Assembly (NCBI GenBank): GCA_023146365.1 | Contig: JAGLCE010000146.1 | Location: 1 to 22,644 of the forward strand | Length of the DNA: 22,644 bases | Reading direction: 5' to 3' | From: Endozoicomonadaceae bacterium | GTDB lineage: Bacteria > Pseudomonadota > Gammaproteobacteria > Pseudomonadales > Endozoicomonadaceae | Shown: one piece after another, positions 1 to 8,513 of the stretch | How positions within the stretch are numbered: position 1 is the stretch's first letter | How the letters are laid out: every line of letters begins with the position of its first letter | Program-made: the position numbers and the translations under genes | The notes under the pieces: generated by a model | Database searches by the model: none | What the model was told of the DNA's origin: nothing | What the model saw: only the letters and a program-made list of their open reading frames with translations

Positions 1-147
1 TCCCATACAGCGCAAAAGATTGTAGAGCAATGCACCTAAGCTCATGACCCGTGCATTGGTGGAAAATACTGGTCAAGTGACATGACCCCTTTGTCTTGAA
101 TTAAAATGTCTTTTTTTAATATTATTTGTCAGTGTATCTTGAAAATT

Positions 148-437
148 CTACTTAACTTTACCCCTATCAAATTTATCCCTACAAGCTACAATAACACGAC
201 GGTGCGTTTTTATATTAAATTCTTCACTAAAATACATATTTTTATGTTTTTCTAAATGAGTAGATCCATTTAAAAAATTATTAATTTCAGAAACACTTAC
301 TTTATAACCGGCAATAAAACCAACCATTCCAGCACAAGCAGAAGCAGAAGAACATATTCTATACAATTTTGATTTTTTATCGTTCTTATTCCACGCATAA
401 GAAAATGTCGATGCACCAGAAATTTTATTGTTCTCAT
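148..437 (-). pseudogene. Small ORF with apparent frameshift near its start, function unknown
   Basis: The minus strand has a good ribosome binding site (AAGGAAATTAAC) followed by ATG at 437 (MRTIKF...), but that frame soon becomes a low-complexity leucine run and ends near 297. The overlapping frame, open from just after the ATG down to the stop at 148, reads like a real protein (NKISGAS, then CSSASACAG, GMVGFIAGYK and a charged tail ending DRGKVK). A single-base indel just after the start would join the two into a protein of about 95 residues with a small alanine/glycine segment. I do not recognise the family. A start on a non-ATG codon in the lower frame is the alternative. Its neighbours are IS-like debris on the left and the 431-aa gene on the right, also minus strand. 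Confidence 0.3.
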
Positions 438-816
438 GTTAATTTCCTTTATAATAATTAAATTTTCCCCTTGGAAATTGGCAATAAACAAAATAGATAA
501 TTTTGTTATTATTGGTCTATTTTACTCAAATCACTCAAAATATAACATTCAACGACCTTATAACAATTTAGACAGAAAAAAAAATAAAAATGTTCCAATT
601 ATTTTTTATTAATACCTAGATTGCCACAATAACCGACACACTTAGAGTGGATTTGAGAGCTAACTGCTCGTAGGCTGTAGTTCACAGTAAAACATCAAAA
701 CTAAACTAATTTACAACTCATTTCATTCCAAATCATTATATTAAAAAATAAACATTTATGAATAAGACGAAAAAAAACTCTCCGCCAGATTTAGATTTTT
801 CTTGTTACATTTCAGT
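438..816. other. AT-rich intergenic stretch, no gene seen
   Basis: Very AT-rich, with many A and T runs and no open frame of convincing composition on either strand. It lies downstream of the 431-aa minus-strand gene and upstream of the decayed small ORF. I see no strong hairpin followed by a T-run. A ten-base motif at 642-651 (TTAGAGTGGA) recurs inverted at 2229-2238 on the other side of the 431-aa gene, which may be chance. Confidence 0.4.
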
Positions 817-2112
817 CTAATCATTAACAAGTACTCCCCCCATTTCTACAGGATACTGAATCAGTTTAATATGTCTATCCGTTTTTGTATTTTCTAATCC
901 ATCGATTATTCCTTTATGAATAGCTTTATGTGTATCTTTAATAAAATAGGACGGCATATTATCCAATTTAGCGATTAATTCAGTACCGAAAGAACTCATA
1001 CGAATAACTGATATTACTTGCGTATCTAATTTCTGAAAAGAACAGTATTCATTCAATTTTTCAGTAGCAACAATCACGTTGGCTGCTGTCTTTCGAACCG
1101 CTTCACAGAACCCTCTAAAATTTAGTGATCTACCAAGTGTTTCTCGGAAATCATCAAGAGAGGGGGAGTATACATACGTCATCGCCCTGTTTTCTCTATT
1201 GCCATAAGGAAGACTTTCATCCTTAAAGACATCAATGACAACCGACCCAGTATGATCATTCTTTTTATTGAGCAAACGATCATGAACTACACCAGCAGTG
1301 CATAGGTTTTTATGATGTCGTTCATCAAATAATTCAAGTTCAAATTCGTCATCGTTGTCACTACCGTCTACCATATACTCATGAAAATATGAATAATCCT
1401 TACTATCGCACTCTTTCACACTCGCTTCCAATATGTTTTTAAAGCCTTCATTGATTCCAGTACCACCCAAACAACCGCTTGAATCACCAGCATTAACGGA
1501 TGTCATAACACGACCATCACAACTGTTCTCTTTATTATAAAGCGGAGCAAACAAGTCTTGTTCATTATTCAACTTCAACAGTTTAACATTCACACCGTAT
1601 TTTTGTATCTCTTCACATGTCACATCGTCGCCACTGTAACATTTAGATTCTAACAGAAAAAATTTTTGTTTTTCAGTATCATGATCAAAAGCTAATGGTA
1701 TTTTTTTAGGATCTGTTATAGCCGGCGGCTCTGAGTTTTCATGTTCAGAATTAGAATTAATATTTCTTTTGTCATGTACATCTTCATGTTTATCATCAGC
1801 TAAACCTGATTCAACTTTTTCATAAGAACGATAAATATTACTATTTTTTCCTATTCTAATTAAAGGAGCACTATCCTGACTGAAGGTCTGTACCTGTCGG
1901 CATTCATTCCTACTGATCAAGCTATCCCAAAGTTTTAGATTCGAAAACGTCAAGTCACCTCCTTGAGTGATGCTGACAGTTCGACCAAAAAACACGTCAT
2001 AGATCGAGCATAAACATGCCAATATAGGATGAAATCCTTCCTCCTTCCTTAAATCAACAGCAAGCCTATAATCTTTACACCCTTTTAGGCTTATAATAAA
2101 CGATTCGTTCAT
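817..2112 (-). CDS. Unrecognised 431-aa protein, possible divergent macro-like region
   Basis: A well-formed gene: AGAGGTG sits seven bases before the ATG at 2112 and the frame is open for 431 codons. The protein has no signal peptide. Residues 1-60 look like a compact N-terminal segment (cysteines at 12, 33 and 35), residues 100-160 are charged and low-complexity, and the middle is acidic (DNDDEFELELFDE near 252-264). Residues 206-224 (VNAGDSSGCLGGTGINEGF) resemble the ADP-ribose-binding loop of macro domains (VNAAN..L.GGGGV..A), and residues 366-380 (VISVIRMSSFGTELI) lie where the second macro loop (P.ISTG.(F/Y)G) would be expected. If this is right, the fold is interrupted by an acidic insert and the second loop is degenerate. 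That is inference; a lineage-specific secreted protein of unknown function is just as possible. It stands alone between intergenic DNA and an ISAs1 remnant. Confidence 0.7.
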   Translation of the reverse strand: MNESFIISLKGCKDYRLAVDLRKEEGFHPILACLCSIYDVFFGRTVSITQGGDLTFSNLKLWDSLISRNECRQVQTFSQDSAPLIRIGKNSNIYRSYEKVESGLADDKHEDVHDKRNINSNSEHENSEPPAITDPKKIPLAFDHDTEKQKFFLLESKCYSGDDVTCEEIQKYGVNVKLLKLNNEQDLFAPLYNKENSCDGRVMTSVNAGDSSGCLGGTGINEGFKNILEASVKECDSKDYSYFHEYMVDGSDNDDEFELELFDERHHKNLCTAGVVHDRLLNKKNDHTGSVVIDVFKDESLPYGNRENRAMTYVYSPSLDDFRETLGRSLNFRGFCEAVRKTAANVIVATEKLNEYCSFQKLDTQVISVIRMSSFGTELIAKLDNMPSYFIKDTHKAIHKGIIDGLENTKTDRHIKLIQYPVEMGGVLVND

Positions 2113-2328
2113 ATTAATTCACCTCTATTTTCAATAAAATATAATACTAACAACATGAATAATGAAGGAACGTTTGCTATTCCGACACACACTTATTAAT
2201 GGACAACAATCAACGATATTAAGTTCCGTCCACTCTAAACATCAGGGCAAAAACATGAACGTTATTTGAACAGTCAAACGGCCTGAAAATCTGTAAAATG
2301 GCGTCTTTTTCCTGATTCACAGGCGCTA

Positions 2329-2646
2329 ATGTCTGCAAAATCTCTGTTTTTCAAATTTAGTACACTCACTGATCCACGTGATCCAAAGAAAACAACCCAC
2401 ATCTTGGCTGAAATCATGTTCATATCAGTCTGCGCGATTCTTTGTGGAGCAGACGATTGGAACAGTATTCGATGGTTCGCCGTGATGAAAGAAAAATGTT
2501 TTCGGATGCATCTGAAACTACCGGGTGGTATTCCTGTTGCTATTACCTTCAATCGACTCTTTTCGGCCATTGACCCTAATGAGTTTCGCCAGATTTTTAT
2601 CCAGTGGATACGGGATGTTATTGGCGGATTGGAGCAAGATGCGTAA
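2329..2646 (+). pseudogene. Truncated ISAs1-family (H-repeat) transposase, N-terminal part only
   Basis: The 105-residue product matches the N-terminal DDE-associated region of ISAs1/H-repeat transposases: an LTDPRDPKKTTH start motif, then ICAILCGADDW.SI..FA-like text (SVCAILCGADDWNSIRWFAV), LPGGIPVAITFNRLFSAIDP, and the FIQWIRDV.GG segment that normally leads into the catalytic core. A full member is about 370 residues, so the whole DDE catalytic domain is missing. The similarity stops at about 2640 and runs directly into the short repeat at 2656-2680, which suggests a deletion junction. It cannot transpose on its own. It lies immediately upstream of the holD-like gene on the same strand. 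Confidence 0.8.
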
Positions 2647-2655
2647 CTTAAAAAC

Positions 2656-2681
2656 GCGACAACCACCTTGAAAGTTACCGT
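2656..2681. repeat. Dispersed short repeat, copy 1
   Basis: GCGACAACCACCTTGAAAGTTACCG occurs here in two overlapping halves (GCGACAACCACC and CTTGAAAGTTACCG) and again at 4201-4225 with one mismatch. A shorter related stretch, GCGACAACTACC, occurs at 10082-10093. This copy abuts the broken end of the ISAs1 transposase. Confidence 0.6.
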
Positions 2682-2798
2682 TAAACCGACAACGAGCAGT
2701 AGACTTCGTGTTATTATCCATTTTTTTATTGCCTATTTTGCATACAATAAGCAGATGTCAGTTAACAGCCACTCAGGGACGGAAGCTTTCGGAGTCGC

Positions 2799-3569
2799 AT
2801 GAACGAACAGCAACGACAGCAATATCTTGGTGCCATGGATATTCAGCCGTGGTTTCCCCGCTATGCTTTACCAGAAGCCAAGCCTTCCAGCATCTGTGAA
2901 TGGGACTGTGGCATCTGCCCCGAAGAAAACCAGCAAGCAGCCACAGAACTACAATCAGTGACTGAGCCTACCAGTCCTGCTCCGTTCGTGCCTTTAGACA
3001 AACCGGTCATGCGTCCTTCGGATATCATGGGAAAGGTAACGCGAACAAAACCTGAAAACATAGCAGAAACAACGCCCGTCAAAGCCAGCCCTGCTCAATT
3101 GGCCGAACGGTTTCGACTGGTGACCTTGTCGATTAATACTGACTGTTTGATCGTGTCAGAACTTCCCAGCACCGGCATGAACCAGTTCACCCATTTTCAC
3201 GAACGGCTGGTAAGAAATCTGTTATTTTCTGTCGGCATATCAGTGGAACCTGATTTATACCCCGCCCTGTTTGACTGGCCCATTGTCGGCAATCGTATGG
3301 ATCAGAATGAACAGGCCGCCTATGAGGCAGTACATGGCTACCTGACGAATCAGTTTGGCTTGCGCCGACGCAAGATTCTTTTTCTGTTAGGCAGAAACTG
3401 TGTTCGTTATACTCTTGGTCGAGACGTTGATTTTGATGACCTCTGCGGTGTTAGCACAGACGATCATCAGATCAGAGTAGTCAGTCACAGCCTCGATGCA
3501 TTGATGAAGCTGCCCGCCCTCAAGGCTGATACGTGGCGTGATATTTCTCCATTACTCACTCATACTTAA
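2799..3569 (+). CDS. holD: DNA polymerase III psi-subunit-like protein (HolD-like)
   Basis: 256 residues. The N-terminus (YLGAMDIQPWFPR, residues 9-21) resembles the start of HolD (in E. coli LQQLGITQW.LRRP), the segment that contacts the chi subunit. A proline-rich linker (about 35-100) follows, then a C-terminal alpha/beta domain (about 104-256) with LVTLSINTDCLIVSELP and RKILFLLGRNCVRYTLG, as expected for the uracil-DNA-glycosylase-like fold of psi. E. coli psi is only 137 residues; the longer form with a linker is what pseudomonads and their relatives carry. Psi links the clamp loader to chi and SSB. The start is set by CGGAG five bases before ATG 2799. The stop overlaps the next start by one base (TAATG), so it is translationally coupled to rimI, the same order as holD-rimI in E. 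coli. The assignment rests on context plus weak sequence similarity. Confidence 0.65.
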   Translation: MNEQQRQQYLGAMDIQPWFPRYALPEAKPSSICEWDCGICPEENQQAATELQSVTEPTSPAPFVPLDKPVMRPSDIMGKVTRTKPENIAETTPVKASPAQLAERFRLVTLSINTDCLIVSELPSTGMNQFTHFHERLVRNLLFSVGISVEPDLYPALFDWPIVGNRMDQNEQAAYEAVHGYLTNQFGLRRRKILFLLGRNCVRYTLGRDVDFDDLCGVSTDDHQIRVVSHSLDALMKLPALKADTWRDISPLLTHT

Positions 3570-4060
3570 TGATCACCTCTGAAAAGCCGTACGCAACCCC
3601 TATTATTATGCGGTCTATGTCATGGAATGATCTGGACGCGGTTCTTGCCATTGAGTGCTTGGCGAATACGCACCCTTGGACAATGGATAATTTCAATGAC
3701 TGCTTCAAAGCTGGTTACTACGGTCAAGTGATGGAGCAGAACGGCGAAATTGTTGCGTTCGGCATCTTTTACACGACAGGTGTCGCTGGAAAATCGTACT
3801 TGATGAATGTTGCCGTCTCTCCATGTCACCGTCGGCAAGGGCTGGGGAAACAGTTATTGAACAGACTTCTGGCGAATGCCAAGCAACTCAATGCTAGGGT
3901 AATATTTCTAGAGGTTCGCGTCTCCAATAGGATAGCCATCGACCTTTACTTGGAAACCGGCTTCTCAGAAATTGGTCACCGACAGAATTATTATCCGACT
4001 AAAAAAGGACGTGAGGACGCACTTGTTATGGTCATGGACCTGACATTTATTAATGAATGA
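3569..4060 (+). CDS. rimI: Ribosomal protein S18 alanine N-acetyltransferase RimI
   Basis: GNAT-family acetyltransferase that acetylates the N-terminal alanine of ribosomal protein S18 using acetyl-CoA. The acetyl-CoA-binding motif RRQGLGKQLL and the family hallmarks LEVRVSN..AI.LY...GF, the following R.NYYP and GREDALVM are all present, as in E. coli RimI (148 residues). The start at 3569 overlaps the upstream stop codon by one base and gives 163 residues; an internal ATG at 3608 (MRSMSW) would give 150, closer to the family length and aligning better at the N-terminus, so the true start is uncertain. Transcribed as an operon with the holD-like gene. Confidence 0.93.
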   Translation: MITSEKPYATPIIMRSMSWNDLDAVLAIECLANTHPWTMDNFNDCFKAGYYGQVMEQNGEIVAFGIFYTTGVAGKSYLMNVAVSPCHRRQGLGKQLLNRLLANAKQLNARVIFLEVRVSNRIAIDLYLETGFSEIGHRQNYYPTKKGREDALVMVMDLTFINE

Positions 4061-4405
4061 CATCGTCGTATAAAGAGACTCTTTTCGTCATATCATTTAC
4101 GTGCATATAGCCGACTTCCAGTCGCAAGTCAGCGAGCTACAAGGGTTATAGCATTGACCCTCCGACACCTGCTGTATGAGTGCATTCAGAAAATCAATCA
4201 AGCGACAACTACCTTGAAAGTTACCGCACATTCCTAACCTCTATTTCTGAGCGTGAGAGCCACGACACGAACTGTACCAGCAGTTGACTCACCCCTGAAA
4301 TTTCAGCCGATTGCACGTATTGTATTCATCCAACTTCTCGTGGTGTTAGCCAGCTATATATGTTATATGTAATTGACAAACCTTCTTTAAATATGAGTCT
4401 TACAT
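4061..4405. other. Intergenic region with dispersed repeat and possible promoter
   Basis: No convincing gene. It contains copy 2 of the short dispersed repeat (4201-4225). The last 60 bases are AT-rich with a TATATATGTTATATG run (about 4353-4367) and TTGACA at 4373-4378, which may be promoter elements for the phosphatase gene at 4406, although I cannot pair the TTGACA with a -10 box at normal spacing. No clear terminator follows rimI. Confidence 0.4.
4201..4225. repeat. Dispersed short repeat, copy 2
   Basis: GCGACAACTACC followed by TTGAAAGTTACCG, one mismatch from the copy at 2656-2680. The two copies are in the same orientation and bracket the holD-rimI pair. A possible end of a vanished mobile element or a scattered intergenic repeat. 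Confidence 0.6.
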
Positions 4406-6412
4406 ATGCCTAGATTGCCACCTAAACCTGTTACCCAGCAGAGCATATCGACTGTTTTAGCACAGCTGAAAGACGTTAAAAATCAGGATGCAAACTTAAG
4501 AATAAAGCAAGTTAAAGGGAAAACATCCATTCGCTCCGACTCTGCAAAGGGGGCATTCAAAGGATTTTCTATAAGGCCACATAAGTTAGTAGAGAAAACT
4601 CTACAACAACAAAATGACCTCGTTAACTTTATTAGGCAAGCCTGCCAAGACATTGATTTACCCGAAAGACTCAATACGGGTGCCATAACTGCAAAAGAAG
4701 GTATCGCACTCCTCTCAACAGTCATGGATAAACTCCATGAAAATGAGAGGCAGACGACTGTTATTAATACAATCAAGGATGCGGTTGACGGGTCTGGAAA
4801 TGAGGCTTTTGTAAAGCAGGTGGTTAGCCAAGAAAATGATCTTGATTTTCTCGAACTATTACACAAAGAAATTGAAACTCATGATCGTTATGGTAATGGC
4901 TATTCCTCTATTGTTACGATGCGAATTGACGATTTAAAGGCAGGTTCATCCACTTCTGTCGATGGCGCAGCTAGCACACATTCACCATCAGGCAACGGTG
5001 CAGAGAGAGTCTCTGAGCCTGACAAATTTAAATTGAGTAATGCTAATGAAACTAACAGGCAGGCGGCCGTTACTAAAAATATTATTCGTTTAGTTGAGAA
5101 GCAGAACAGAGAGCCTGATGTACAGAAAGTGATTGGCCAAGAAAGTGATATTGATTTTCTCGAGCAATTATACGACACATGTTTAAATGAGCAAATTTAT
5201 GATAACTACTCTGATATGGTTGCGCACCGAATTCAATTGTTAACAGCAGACTCATCCGCTCCTTCGCCAGAAACAACATTGACTAATACTGAATTGGCTC
5301 GCGACATATTTAGTGCTTTGGGTGAGGTATCGAAGAATATTGCCTCTAAACAAAAAACACTCTCCGTCCTACCCAAAGGAGAGAGATACCAGAAATTCAG
5401 GTATCCAAAAGATTCAAAAATAAGCAAGATTCCTGAACATACGGCGATATCATTACCAACGTCAGGCAACGAAAGCCCCAAACGTTTTCATGGTAACTTC
5501 ATTCAATTGCATCCCGATGAACCGTTAACCATTGCCACCCAATCCCCATTACTAGCCGCTCAGGGCGATTTCTGGCTAGCTAGCTTTAGCAATGACTCTA
5601 AAGTCATTGTTGATCTGACGCAAGACATTGACATGGATAATAACAAAGCCTCTGTTTATTATCCTGAAGAAATTGATGCGTCATTAACCTTCAAAAGCGG
5701 CGGTGAAATATTAACTGTTTCTTTGTGCTCACAGGATGTACATCCAGACAATCCTGATATTATAAGCTCTAAATATAGCGTGGTTGATGCTCAGGGCAAC
5801 GAGAAAGAGATCTCTCGGGTTCATTTCAAAGGCTGGGTTGATCGTAGTGGTATTGAGGCCGATGTGCTGAATGAAGTCATTGATACTGTTGACGAGATTG
5901 CTGGCAGGGACGGCGTTGTGACGGTGCATTGCAGTGCCGGTGTCGGTCGCACGGGTACGCTTGCTACTGCAAGAACTGCCAAACATCAGCTAGCCGGAGA
6001 AACAATGGACGCGTCTCAGATCAAGGAGGAAATATTGAAGATGGGCACAGCGGGAAGAGAGCAGCGCAACTTGGTGTTCATTCAAAGAGATTCACAGATG
6101 CTAACGTTAGTGAATTTTTTCCAAAATCTTGGCAACTTAGACCCAGAAGATCCGCCAAAAGTGAAAGAGTCCGATGACCAGAATGTTGATCAAGCAACGC
6201 CACCGCCTTCGGCACGCTCATTGAGTGTCGCTCATTTTTGGAGGAATTATGATAGTCTACCATTGGAGCTTGAACCGGAAAAGGTATGGGAAAAAGTTGT
6301 CAGCGACATGGGAAAAGTTTCTCCAAACAATCATGCTGAGATTCTGGATGAGTTTGAAAATATGCAGCCTGGAACAAAGAATTATGTATTAAGTCTCTTA
6401 AATGGGCAGTAA
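4406..6412 (+). CDS. YopH-type protein tyrosine phosphatase, putative secreted effector
   Basis: 668 residues. The C-terminal part (about 340-595) is a classical protein tyrosine phosphatase domain: IATQSPL at 376-382 followed by GDFW at 387-390, then KVIVDLTQ, a WPD-loop-like GWVD at 476-479 (general acid D479; the usual proline is valine), and the signature loop HCSAGVGRTG at 508-517 with nucleophile C509 and R515. The downstream RN.VFIQRDSQM stretch resembles the Q-loop region near the end of Yersinia YopH. The domain would dephosphorylate phosphotyrosine on host proteins. The N-terminus is not catalytic: residues 116-179 and 219-281 are two copies of one 63-residue repeat (QE.D.DFLE.L ... 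Y..YS..V..RI..L.A), separated by a Ser/Thr/Asn-rich linker. A C-terminal tail (about 595-668) carries ARSLSV, also found in the next gene. No signal peptide, as in type III or IV effectors. The ribosome binding site is weak. Confidence 0.88.
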   Translation: MPRLPPKPVTQQSISTVLAQLKDVKNQDANLRIKQVKGKTSIRSDSAKGAFKGFSIRPHKLVEKTLQQQNDLVNFIRQACQDIDLPERLNTGAITAKEGIALLSTVMDKLHENERQTTVINTIKDAVDGSGNEAFVKQVVSQENDLDFLELLHKEIETHDRYGNGYSSIVTMRIDDLKAGSSTSVDGAASTHSPSGNGAERVSEPDKFKLSNANETNRQAAVTKNIIRLVEKQNREPDVQKVIGQESDIDFLEQLYDTCLNEQIYDNYSDMVAHRIQLLTADSSAPSPETTLTNTELARDIFSALGEVSKNIASKQKTLSVLPKGERYQKFRYPKDSKISKIPEHTAISLPTSGNESPKRFHGNFIQLHPDEPLTIATQSPLLAAQGDFWLASFSNDSKVIVDLTQDIDMDNNKASVYYPEEIDASLTFKSGGEILTVSLCSQDVHPDNPDIISSKYSVVDAQGNEKEISRVHFKGWVDRSGIEADVLNEVIDTVDEIAGRDGVVTVHCSAGVGRTGTLATARTAKHQLAGETMDASQIKEEILKMGTAGREQRNLVFIQRDSQMLTLVNFFQNLGNLDPEDPPKVKESDDQNVDQATPPPSARSLSVAHFWRNYDSLPLELEPEKVWEKVVSDMGKVSPNNHAEILDEFENMQPGTKNYVLSLLNGQ

Positions 6413-6417
6413 TAACG

Positions 6418-6440
6418 ACCAACTGTTTTTTTTCGACGTT
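6418..6440 (+). terminator. Weak hairpin after the phosphatase gene
   Basis: ACCAAC at 6418-6423 pairs with GTTGGT about 14 bases further on, followed after a few bases by a T-run (GATTTTTT). The stem is short and the loop long, so this is only a possible terminator between the two + strand effector genes. Confidence 0.25.
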
Positions 6441-6611
6441 GGTACTTGATTTTTTCCCGATGGTCAAGAGGGTTCAGAGTCTCCCATTTTTTGTCAATAA
6501 ACAGAATAAGTGAGATACTGTTTAGTTAGCGTTTGCTATTATCTGACAGACACTCATGCAGATAACTTGCCTATAAATAGTTTGGTTACTCAATAAACAA
6601 AAAGCAGAGCT

Positions 6612-8513
6612 ATGGATAATAAATCTGTTTCAAATGACATGAGAAGAGCAACAGGTTTTTATCACCCTGACTCCCCTCCCCCCAACGAAACTCAAGTTAA
6701 GGCGCAATTTAAAAATAGAAATATTTGGAAAAGAATAAGTAGCTCCATAAAAAGATGGTTCGTGCCCAGTTCAAGGAAAAAGTATGAGCTGGCTATACCT
6801 TTATTGGAAAGGACGTCCCACCCCTCTGCTGAAGGCGTGTCTATCCAGCATCTGGCTCAGAAAGAATCTATTCCAACGGATAAGGTATGCATTGGGGATG
6901 ACCATTGGAAGCAGATGCATTATGAGACAAATTTAGAGGGTATGCTTTTTGATCTTAAAAAAAGTGATGACTCTGTGTCCTATAGAAGCAGCCGATCAAA
7001 TGACTCAAAGTTCAATAGTGGCTTTCACTCCAATCAGGCTTCCGTTGATCCTGATGATATCAGGGTACGTTCCCTCTCATCCTCAAGCACAGATTCGATG
7101 CCCGATGCTTTTTCTATAGAGTCTGACTCTGTTTTTGTGAGTGAGGAGCCGGTCTGGGATCAACTGATTACAGCGATACCAGAGGGTGAACCGACCAATA
7201 GTCACGAGCAGCAACTCCAAGCCAGATCCTTGAGTGTATTGTCGAATTTAAGTAATGAAACAGTGGGTGGCGTCAAACCTGAAGCTAGCCCCCGAAAGCG
7301 TTATAAGCAAATGCTTTCCAAATTGAGGAAGATCCACGCCAGTTTGCAAAAAGTGACGCAACCGCCGTCAGAGGTTTGCCAGGCCTCTTCGGCATTGGTG
7401 CGCGAGGTTAGCAGAGTATTGTTTATGGCTCCGCGGAATAATGGTTTTTATACCAAGCTGGTTCAGACGACTAAAGAGGCGTCTGGATTTAAATTTCCAG
7501 AGATCAGGGGCTGTTTAGGGAAGCAACTAGCTCAGCGGCTTAAAGTGACTCAAAAATCCATTCACTCGCAACAACGGGTGTTGGAAGATCCTTCAGGGGT
7601 TCCACACCATTTGATCAATATGGGAGCAAGAGTTATTACCAGTGAAATGGGAATTAATTACGATCCATATCTTCAGGGGAATCAGCCTTACCCCTTGTTT
7701 GACTTCTACGCAGGCGAACGAAAGATTACTTGCATCCGTATGGGAACGCCCACAACGCAGTCCCTATTAGGGCGTGAAAAAGTGACACCTGAGTTCAAAG
7801 CGTTTCTTTCTGGTCTTCCAGATGGAGCTCAACACTTTTACATCAATCGTCAAAAGCGCAGTGGTGTTGAAGGAGGTCGATCAAGGGTGCTGGAAAAATT
7901 TCAACATTCACCGGAAAGTTCAGGCAAATTAACCGTTGTTACCTTCCCAGCGGATGGGGTGCTTTACCAGCAGAAGGGCCCTTATTCCCAAGAGAGTGAT
8001 TTCAGCCAGATGAGTGACCAACTGATTAATGCCATGATGAATAATAGCAATGGATTTTATTTTCCAGAAACGTTCAAACAGAGCATGGGGGGGAAAGAGT
8101 CGTTTAACAATTTTCTTAATAATGCCATGAAAGAGATGGCCATTGAGCTTGAAATTAAACAGGGAGTGCCAATGGATAAGTCTCTCCGGCGAGCCTCTAT
8201 TTTCCATTTATTAAACAAAACACTGCCTGAGCTTATACGGGATAAGCTGGGTGCAGACACTTATAACAACACATGTAAAGACGATATTGATCGTGGTGGA
8301 ATGGCCAATGCTTATATGTACCTGTGTAAAAAAGCACCCATCTCTGAGCAGAATCCAGAACAGCTTGAAGCCTGGATGCAGGATGTGGAAGGCGTGGTGT
8401 TTGCTCCGGCTATTACGGTAAAGAAAAGGGAAGTTATCCAGCACAGGTTTGATGATCTGACGAATGTCCTTGAGCGTTTGCCATTCTGGAATAAAAATGA
8501 GGTGCATCCATAA
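6612..8513 (+). CDS. 633-aa putative effector with C(x)5R phosphatase-like loop
   Basis: No family recognised with certainty. The N-terminal third (1-250) is polar and serine-rich, with the basic/aromatic patch WKRISSSIKRWF near 36-47, clusters of serines (SLSSSSTDSM), and ARSLSV at 204-209, the same hexapeptide found near the C-terminus of the upstream phosphatase. The C-terminal two thirds look like a folded enzyme. Residues 555-564 read CKDDIDRGGM, a Cys-x5-Arg loop that resembles the CKS(A/G)KDRTGM loop of the SopB/IpgD inositol phosphatases. The lysine after the cysteine and the DR-G-M ending are shared, while the usual threonine after Arg is glycine. If functional, C555 would be the nucleophile and R561 the phosphate-binding residue. 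Same strand as the tyrosine phosphatase, 199 bases downstream; probably its own promoter. No signal peptide. The phosphatase reading is inference from one motif. Confidence 0.8.
   Translation: MDNKSVSNDMRRATGFYHPDSPPPNETQVKAQFKNRNIWKRISSSIKRWFVPSSRKKYELAIPLLERTSHPSAEGVSIQHLAQKESIPTDKVCIGDDHWKQMHYETNLEGMLFDLKKSDDSVSYRSSRSNDSKFNSGFHSNQASVDPDDIRVRSLSSSSTDSMPDAFSIESDSVFVSEEPVWDQLITAIPEGEPTNSHEQQLQARSLSVLSNLSNETVGGVKPEASPRKRYKQMLSKLRKIHASLQKVTQPPSEVCQASSALVREVSRVLFMAPRNNGFYTKLVQTTKEASGFKFPEIRGCLGKQLAQRLKVTQKSIHSQQRVLEDPSGVPHHLINMGARVITSEMGINYDPYLQGNQPYPLFDFYAGERKITCIRMGTPTTQSLLGREKVTPEFKAFLSGLPDGAQHFYINRQKRSGVEGGRSRVLEKFQHSPESSGKLTVVTFPADGVLYQQKGPYSQESDFSQMSDQLINAMMNNSNGFYFPETFKQSMGGKESFNNFLNNAMKEMAIELEIKQGVPMDKSLRRASIFHLLNKTLPELIRDKLGADTYNNTCKDDIDRGGMANAYMYLCKKAPISEQNPEQLEAWMQDVEGVVFAPAITVKKREVIQHRFDDLTNVLERLPFWNKNEVHP

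Noticed and set aside
1..60. Minus-strand text resembling a transposase C-terminus (SLGALLYNLL)
   Set aside because: Only about 20 codons, cut by the window edge and by a stop upstream; too short to assign. A dyad CAATGCAC/GTGCATTG (28-35, 51-58) overlaps it but has no T-run.
642..2238. Inverted ten-base match TTAGAGTGGA / TCCACTCTAA on both sides of the 431-aa gene
   Set aside because: Could be the ends of a lost element, but ten bases in AT-rich DNA may match by chance and no target duplication is visible.
4071..4083. AAAGAG/CTCTTT palindrome after rimI
   Set aside because: Arms are almost touching, so no workable hairpin loop; not a terminator.
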